Assembly (NCBI RefSeq): GCF_009931115.1
Contig: NZ_CP047491.1
Coordinates: 3,750,001-3,814,000 of the forward strand
Origin: Microbulbifer hydrolyticus
GTDB taxonomy: Bacteria > Pseudomonadota > Gammaproteobacteria > Pseudomonadales > Cellvibrionaceae
DNA: 64,000 nucleotides
Direction: 5' to 3'
Shown: one piece after another, positions 59,108-64,000 of the stretch
Layout of the letters: the number at the start of each line of letters is the position of its first letter
Numbering within the stretch: the stretch's first letter is position 1
Notes under the pieces: model-generated
Databases searched by the model: none
What the model saw: only the letters and a program-made list of their open reading frames with translations
Told to the model about the DNA's origin: nothing
Translations under genes and position numbers: made by a program

Positions 59108-60669
59108 TGCTAGATACAGCGATCAATAAAAAGCAGCCCATCTCGACCACTTCCGAGTGGACTTTCGAGCTCATTCAGGAATACGACCGGGAAATCGCGC
59201 TGCTGGCCAAGGAATTTGGCCTCGACACTTATCCCAACCAGATAGAAGTTATCAGTTCCGAACAGATGATGGACGCCTACTCCTCGGTAGGCATGCCAGT
59301 GGGTTACAACCACTGGTCCTTCGGCAAACAGTTCATCAGCGTGGAGAACAATTACCAGCGCGGGCGCATGGGGCTGGCGTACGAGATTGTGATCAACTCC
59401 AATCCCTGTATTGCCTATCTTATGGAAGAGAACACCATGACCATGCAGGCGCTGGTCATCGCCCACGCCAGTTACGGTCACAACTCCTTCTTCAAGGGCA
59501 ACTACCTGTTCCGCACCTGGACGGATGCCAGCAGCATCATCGACTACCTGCTGTTTGCAAAAAACTATATTGCGCGCTGTGAAGAACGCCATGGCGTGGA
59601 TGAGGTGGAAGCGCTGCTGGATAGCTGCCATGCACTGATGAACTACGGCGTGGACCGCTACAAACGCCCCTACCCCATCTCGGCCCATGAGGAGGAGCGA
59701 CGCCAGAAGGAACGCGAGGAGTACCGCCAGCGCCAGCTGAATGACCTGTGGCGAACAATCCCGAAAATGGATGGGGCCGAGGAGCATGAACGTCCGCACC
59801 GCTTCCCTGAGGAGCCGCAGGAAAACATTCTTTATTTTGTCGAGAAAAATGCACCGCTACTGGAGAACTGGCAGCGTGAACTGGTGCGTATTGTGCGCAA
59901 GCTTGCGCAATATTTTTATCCGCAGCGCCAGACTCAGGTGATGAATGAGGGCTGGGCCACGTTCTGGCACTACACCCTGCTCAACGAGTTGCATGCGCGG
60001 GGCAAAGTAACCGATGGCTTTATGCTGGAATTTCTGCAAAGCCACACCAGCGTCATCTACCAGCCCCCCTACGACAGCCCGTATTACAACGGCATTAATC
60101 CCTACGCGCTGGGCTTCAGTATTTTTACCGACCTGCGCCGGATCTGTGAAAACCCCACGGAAGAAGACCGGGCCTGGTTTCCGGATATCGCCGGCAGCAA
60201 CTGGAAAGAAACCCTTCAATTCGCGATGCGCGATTTCAAGGATGAGAGCTTTATCCTGCAGTTTCTTTCGCCCAAGGTGATGCGGGATATGAAACTGTTC
60301 TGTATTTCCGATGATGACCGGGAAAAGGAAATTGAAGTGGGCGCCATCCACAATGAGGATGGCTACCGGGAGCTTCGCGCCAAGCTGGCCGGGCAGTACA
60401 ACCTGGGGAACCGCGAGCCAAACATCCAGGTATATTCAGTAGATACCCGTGGCGACCGCTCCATCACCCTGCACCACACCCAGCACCAGCGCAGGCCACT
60501 GGGTAAAGACACGAGCGAGGTACTGCGGCATCTGCACCGTCTGTGGGGATTCGACGTGCACCTGCACAGCCTCAATGGCGACGAAATTACTGCAGATTTT
60601 CACTGCCCTGAACTCGGCAGGGACCGACCGGACGAAGAGGAATCAATGCTAGTGCCCAAGCCGATCTGA
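59107..60669 (+). CDS. SpoVR family protein (YcgB)
   Basis: Conserved stress-regulon protein of unknown activity. N-terminal SEWTFELIQEYDREIALLAKEFGLDTYPNQ, the HASYGHNSFFKGNYLF motif, and QVMNEGWATFWHY (HExxH-like pattern NEGWATFWH) define the family. From the ATG at 59107, 520 residues as in E. coli YcgB. Last gene of the prkA operon. Confidence 0.94.
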   Translation: MLDTAINKKQPISTTSEWTFELIQEYDREIALLAKEFGLDTYPNQIEVISSEQMMDAYSSVGMPVGYNHWSFGKQFISVENNYQRGRMGLAYEIVINSNPCIAYLMEENTMTMQALVIAHASYGHNSFFKGNYLFRTWTDASSIIDYLLFAKNYIARCEERHGVDEVEALLDSCHALMNYGVDRYKRPYPISAHEEERRQKEREEYRQRQLNDLWRTIPKMDGAEEHERPHRFPEEPQENILYFVEKNAPLLENWQRELVRIVRKLAQYFYPQRQTQVMNEGWATFWHYTLLNELHARGKVTDGFMLEFLQSHTSVIYQPPYDSPYYNGINPYALGFSIFTDLRRICENPTEEDRAWFPDIAGSNWKETLQFAMRDFKDESFILQFLSPKVMRDMKLFCISDDDREKEIEVGAIHNEDGYRELRAKLAGQYNLGNREPNIQVYSVDTRGDRSITLHHTQHQRRPLGKDTSEVLRHLHRLWGFDVHLHSLNGDEITADFHCPELGRDRPDEEESMLVPKPI

Positions 60670-60773
60670 CGATCGGCGGGCTTGGCGTATTCTTACAGGG
60701 CCCGACGAAGCACCGACGGACACTCAAGCCGGCCCCACCACTTCAGCGGCAGGTACTACCAGCCAATGCCTGA

Positions 60774-61337
60774 TCAGGCATCCAGCAACAGGTTGATTCG
60801 ACCCACGAGCTCGTTGCGATCGCAACTGGCGGCAACTACGGCATCGGCTCCGGCATCCAGCCAGTGTTGCTGATTGCTGTCACCATTCGGTGCGATTACC
60901 AGCACGCTCAATGAAGAGAATTCACTGCGGCAACGAATCATATCCAGCACCTGAAATCCGTTAACGCCATCCAGGTTCGTATCCAGAACCAGCATTGCGG
61001 GTTTGCTGGTTGCCAGCAGGGCGCCAGCGGTGAAACTGTCACCAGCGATCTCCACTTCTACACCCGCTTGCTGCAGCAACTGACGGCTTGCGGCCAGCTC
61101 CGGAGAGTCAGCCACCAGCAACACCTTGCGCGTCGCGCTACCCAGCTCAGCAGGTACCGGCATGGCGTTGTCACGCAGGAAGCCAACAAAGTCTTCCACG
61201 CAGATACGGTGGTCGCCGCGACCCGGCAGTTTGTAAGCTTTCAACTGGCCGCGCTCAATCCAGCGGATTACGGTACGGAAATTCACTCCACAGTACCGGG
61301 CAGCTTCCCCGGTAGTGAGTACATGCACTTCACTCAT
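60774..61337 (-). CDS. Helix-turn-helix protein with degenerate receiver domain
   Basis: N-terminal MerR/excisionase-type helix-turn-helix (about residues 5-55: TTGEAARYCGVNFRTVIRWI, GRGDHRICVEDFVGFL). C-terminal receiver-like domain (about 68-187): VLLVADSPELAASR has only one acidic residue where receivers have two, AMLVLDTNLDG keeps the phosphoacceptor Asp, and the usual KPF lysine is not found near AASCDRNELV. The order HTH-receiver is the reverse of common response regulators. I use the ATG at 61337 (GGGGGAT upstream); a GTG at 61355 is possible. Convergent with spoVR. Regulon unknown. Confidence 0.85.
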   Translation of the reverse strand: MSEVHVLTTGEAARYCGVNFRTVIRWIERGQLKAYKLPGRGDHRICVEDFVGFLRDNAMPVPAELGSATRKVLLVADSPELAASRQLLQQAGVEVEIAGDSFTAGALLATSKPAMLVLDTNLDGVNGFQVLDMIRCRSEFSSLSVLVIAPNGDSNQQHWLDAGADAVVAASCDRNELVGRINLLLDA

Positions 61338-61477
61338 TTTATTACTATCCCCCACGAATCGCGCATTTAATTATTAATTATGCTGAATTAAACCAAATAA
61401 GCAGGCGTTAATTCTATGCCTATATAGGTTTAACGAACCAACGGGGACATCCCTCAATAAAAGTTTGATAGTTATGG

Positions 61478-61505
61478 TTGACAGTTAAGGCAGGTAAAAT
61501 AGAAT
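61478..61505 (+). promoter_or_regulatory. Near-consensus sigma-70 promoter of the candidate sRNA
   Basis: TTGACA (61478-61483), 16 bp spacer, TAGAAT (61500-61505). The best promoter match in the window; start expected near 61512. Confidence 0.7.
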
Positions 61506-61511
61506 AGGCAG

Positions 61512-61689
61512 CATGTTCGCCTAGTTTATTAAAACATCGGCAACAAACGCTATCTCCCCTTAATTTGTAGCCTTTTGTAACAACCTACAGAAGCATCGGG
61601 GAACCTTGCGATTACGAGCTTGTTGGGATTCTCTCTTCACGAATACCCTAAGACCCTGGGCCCCCTTGTATTTTCGGGGCCTTTTTTTT
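61512..61689 (+). ncRNA. Candidate small RNA, about 178 nt, between the HTH gene and cca
   Basis: A strong promoter and a strong intrinsic terminator bracket sequence without a plausible open frame. Structure seen: TGTAG-cctTTGtaaCAAc-CTACA hairpin (about 61566-61590), GGGATTC...GAATACCC hairpin (about 61625-61648) and the terminator. It contains CA-rich single-stranded words (GCAACAAACG, GTAACAACC) that could bind Hfq. It does not look like 6S RNA, tmRNA, Spot 42 or RsmY/Z to me. Target unknown. Confidence 0.6.
61658..61689 (+). terminator. Intrinsic terminator of the candidate sRNA
   Basis: GGCCCC stem with GGGGCC, 11 nt loop, then eight T. Lies 146 nt before cca, so it separates the sRNA unit from cca. 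Confidence 0.92.
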
Positions 61690-61834
61690 ATCTTCCAGCC
61701 TCCTCAATTTCCTACTATTTACCTGACCAAACGCCGCTTTTGGCGAAGTCGTGCTCAGGTTCAGCAGCATTTATGGCCACTTCCGCCCTCTTATTTCTCG
61801 CCGCCGCGACCAGATTCAGTCGGGGAGCCGGACA

Positions 61835-63067
61835 GTGAAGTGCTATCTGGTTGGCGGCGCGGTACGCGACCTGCTGCTGCAACGCCCAATACACGAACGC
61901 GACTGGGTGGTGGTCGGCGCCACGGAATCCGACATGCTCGCGCAGGGCTTTCGCCCGGTAGGCAAGGATTTCCCTGTCTTCCTGCACCCGGATAGTGGCG
62001 AGGAGTACGCCCTCGCCCGCACAGAGCGAAAAAGCGGCCACGGCTATGGTGGTTTCACCGTCTACGCCAGCCCCGAAGTCACCCTCGAGCAGGACCTGCA
62101 GCGCCGAGACCTCACCGTCAACGCCATGGCACAGACCCAAGACGGCCAGATCGTCGACCCTTATGGCGGCCGTGCAGACCTGGAAGCCCGCAAATTGCGC
62201 CACGTATCCCCGGCATTCAGCGAAGACCCATTGCGCATATTGCGCGTAGCACGCTTCGCCGCACGCTACGCGCCGCTCGGCTTTACCGTCGCCGATGAAA
62301 CCATGACGCTGATGCGAGGTATGGTGGATGCAGGAGAGGTCGAACACCTGGTGCCCGAACGCGTGTGGAAGGAGGTAAGCAGGGCACTGACCGAGCCCCG
62401 GCCCGATGTTTTCATCCACGTGCTAAGGGATTGCGGTGCGCTGAAGGTCCTGCTGCCGGAAGTTGATTGCCTGTTTGGTGTCCCGCAGCCAGCACTCCAC
62501 CACCCGGAAATCGATACCGGTGACCATATCCTGCGCGCCCTGCGCGAGGCCCCGGCAGACCTGCCAGTGCGATTTGCGGTACTGGTGCACGACCTCGGCA
62601 AGGGCATCACTCCGGACAGTGTACTGCCCAGTCACCGGGGCCATGAGGGCGCCGGGCTTCCACTGGTAAAAGACGTGTGCAAGCGCCTGCGGGTGCCCAA
62701 CCCCATCACTGCATTGTCCCTCGGGGTATGTGAATACCACCTGCACTGCCACAAAGCCTTCGAGCTGCGCCCGCAGACCCTCCTCAAGATGCTGCGCGCC
62801 CTCGACGCCCTGCGGCGCCCCGAGCGCTTTGCACAGTTCCTGGCGAGCTGCGAGGCGGATGCGCGCGGCCGCAAAGGACTGGAGGACCGCGACTATCCAC
62901 AGGCGGACTACCTTCGCGCAGCCCGTGAAGCGGCGGCCAATGTGGACCCACAGGCGCTGATCGCGCAGGGATATGAAGGCGCCGAGCTGGGCAAGGCCCT
63001 GGACCGGGCGCGCCTGAAAGTCGTCGCCGACCTCAAAAAATCTTATAGCGCACCGGGCCAGCAATAG
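61835..63067 (+). CDS. cca: CCA-adding tRNA nucleotidyltransferase
   Basis: Adds or repairs the 3' CCA of tRNAs. Class II enzyme: [20 protein letters not shown] with ERDWVVVG (catalytic carboxylates), [11 protein letters not shown] (RRD), [15 protein letters not shown], and a C-terminal HD phosphohydrolase domain ([10 protein letters not shown]). I chose the GTG at 61835 with GGGGAG upstream, giving 410 residues as in E. coli (412); the in-frame ATG at 61751 adds 28 non-conserved residues. Follows the sRNA terminator. Confidence 0.96.
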   Translation: MKCYLVGGAVRDLLLQRPIHERDWVVVGATESDMLAQGFRPVGKDFPVFLHPDSGEEYALARTERKSGHGYGGFTVYASPEVTLEQDLQRRDLTVNAMAQTQDGQIVDPYGGRADLEARKLRHVSPAFSEDPLRILRVARFAARYAPLGFTVADETMTLMRGMVDAGEVEHLVPERVWKEVSRALTEPRPDVFIHVLRDCGALKVLLPEVDCLFGVPQPALHHPEIDTGDHILRALREAPADLPVRFAVLVHDLGKGITPDSVLPSHRGHEGAGLPLVKDVCKRLRVPNPITALSLGVCEYHLHCHKAFELRPQTLLKMLRALDALRRPERFAQFLASCEADARGRKGLEDRDYPQADYLRAAREAAANVDPQALIAQGYEGAELGKALDRARLKVVADLKKSYSAPGQQ

Positions 63068-63119
63068 CGCACCCGCCGGCTCACTCCAAAACCCCAACCA
63101 CGATTACCGGGAACACGCC

Positions 63120-63845
63120 ATGGCCACCGCCCTGATTACCGGCGCCGCCGCCCGCCTCGGGCGCGCCATTGCCGAAGAGTTACACCGAGACCACCAGGTT
63201 GTCATTCACTACCGCCGTTCCGCGGAAGCCGCGCAGACCCTCGCCGCGAACCTCAACGCCAGGCGCCCGGGCTCCGCCGCGACTGTGCAGAGCGACCTGG
63301 GCAGTGCCACCGATTGCGACAACCTGGCCAGCGCCGCCCTCGCCTGTTTTGGCGAGCTGAGCGTACTGGTAAATAACGCGTCCGCGTTTTACCCCACCCC
63401 CATTGGCGAGGCCGACGAACAGCAATGGGATGAGCTGATGGGCAGCAATCTCAAGGCCCCGTTTTTTCTCAGCCAGGCACTGGCACCCGCACTTGCCGAG
63501 CAGCGCGGTTGCATCGTCAACCTCGCGGATATTCACGCGGAAAAACCCATGCCGACACACACCGTGTACTGTGCCGCAAAGGCCGGCCTGGCGATGCTAA
63601 CCAAAAGCCTCGCTCGCGAACTGGCTCCGCAGGTGCGGGTAAATGGCGTGGCGCCCGGAGCGATTCTGTGGCCAGAACAGGAGAGTGAAGGCTATAACAA
63701 GGAGCAGATACTCGCGCGCATCCCCATGCAACGCAGTGGTGACCCATCGGACATTGCCCGCACGGTGCGCTTTCTGGCAGTGGACGCTCCTTATATCACC
63801 GGCCAGATCATCGCCGTGGATGGGGGCCGCAGCCTCAATATCTGA
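63120..63845 (+). CDS. SDR family pteridine reductase (FolM-like)
   Basis: NAD(P)H-dependent short-chain reductase, probably acting on dihydropteridines such as dihydromonapterin in folate/pterin metabolism. Cofactor motif TGAAARLGRAIAEEL (TGxxxRxG), VNNASAFYPTPIGE (NNAS with the FYPTP typical of PTR1/FolM), catalytic Tyr-Lys in YCAAK, and GVAPGAILWPE. 241 residues. Fits a folate gene near cca, as in Pseudomonas. Other SDR substrates cannot be excluded. Confidence 0.85.
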   Translation: MATALITGAAARLGRAIAEELHRDHQVVIHYRRSAEAAQTLAANLNARRPGSAATVQSDLGSATDCDNLASAALACFGELSVLVNNASAFYPTPIGEADEQQWDELMGSNLKAPFFLSQALAPALAEQRGCIVNLADIHAEKPMPTHTVYCAAKAGLAMLTKSLARELAPQVRVNGVAPGAILWPEQESEGYNKEQILARIPMQRSGDPSDIARTVRFLAVDAPYITGQIIAVDGGRSLNI

Positions 63846-63874
63846 ACATTCGACCATAGAGTGAGCAAAAGCCA

Positions 63875-64000
63875 GTGAGCGAAAAACAGTTTATTTCCGC
63901 CCAGTCCCTGCTGGAGGACTCGTTTACTCTGGCCATGAAAGTGGTCGAGAGCGGATTTCGCCCGGACTACATCGTCGGCGTCTGGCGCGGCGGCGCCCCC
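63875..64000 (+). CDS. Phosphoribosyltransferase, N-terminal fragment
   Basis: The window ends after 42 codons. GTG start at 63875 (MSEKQFISAQSLLEDSFTLA). The segment FRPDYIVGVWRGGAP is the type I PRTase beta strand with the WRGG loop found in hypoxanthine/xanthine-type phosphoribosyltransferases. Reaction: base plus PRPP to nucleotide, exact base unknown. 29 nt after the SDR gene, possibly in one operon. Confidence 0.75.
   Translation, partial: MSEKQFISAQSLLEDSFTLAMKVVESGFRPDYIVGVWRGGAP

Noticed and set aside
61512-61689. 6S RNA or CrcZ identity for the sRNA
   Set aside because: No 6S-like closing stem or bulge, and only two loose CA-rich words rather than repeated AAnAAnAA motifs.

Overview
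The window is a GC-rich, densely coded gammaproteobacterial chromosome segment. Gene order strongly recalls the Pseudomonas core genome (tyrS-M23 peptidase-anmK-erpA-bactofilin-argC; dsbD-aroQ-accBC-prmA-dusB-fis-purHD; osmC-vfr-trpCDG; rpe; murU-amgK-lptD-surA-pdxA-rsmA-apaH; prkA-yeaH-spoVR; cca). Joined blocks, a GlyGly-CTERM pullulanase and the overall style suggest a marine polysaccharide-degrading relative such as Microbulbifer/Cellvibrionales; this assignment is from memory and tentative. I see no rRNA, tRNA, CRISPR, IS element or prophage.

Layout. 1-6.5 kb: tyrS (cut by the window), cell-wall hydrolase and anhydro-muropeptide recycling kinase, Fe-S insertion protein, bactofilin, argC. 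6.5-12.8 kb: CLC protein, then haem genes hemJ, hemL and hemB with a divergent thiD and a MAPEG protein. 12.8-21 kb: PBP1b, a PfkB kinase, a GGDEF-EAL protein and three small envelope proteins. 21-34 kb: dsbD, aroQ, accBC, prmA, a DUF3426 protein, dusB-fis, purH, purD, coq7. 34-41.4 kb: osmC, vfr and a trp cluster (trpE, ion channel, trpG, trpD, trpC, all minus), then rpe. 41.6-50.5 kb: murU-amgK divergent from lptD-surA-pdxA-rsmA-apaH. 50.8-55.4 kb: a large secreted pullulanase and galE. 55.8-64 kb: prkA-yeaH-spoVR stress operon, an HTH-receiver protein, a candidate sRNA, cca, a pteridine-reductase-type SDR and a truncated phosphoribosyltransferase.

Functional threads. AnmK, AmgK and MurU are three steps of the Pseudomonas-type muramic acid salvage route to UDP-MurNAc, beside PBP1b and an M23 hydrolase. 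LptD and SurA act in outer-membrane assembly. HemL, HemB and HemJ are tetrapyrrole steps. Vfr is encoded here and two good CRP-type boxes lie in the window, one before vfr itself and one perfect palindrome before the GGDEF-EAL gene, suggesting a cAMP to c-di-GMP link.

The most unusual signal is a family of five 111-112 nt intergenic palindromic elements (25.7-41.6 kb). Each has ~30 bp self-complementary arms whose middle part differs from copy to copy but remains paired, enclosing two small hairpins whose loops are all variants of A(N)GGA(Y). They sit in accC-prmA (an oppositely oriented pair), purH-purD, trpG-trpD and murU-rpe. I do not recognise them as a named repeat. Other notable items are an orphan sRNA unit before cca, a Ca-channel-like selectivity filter in the channel gene embedded in the trp operon, and possible attenuation leaders before purH and trpE.
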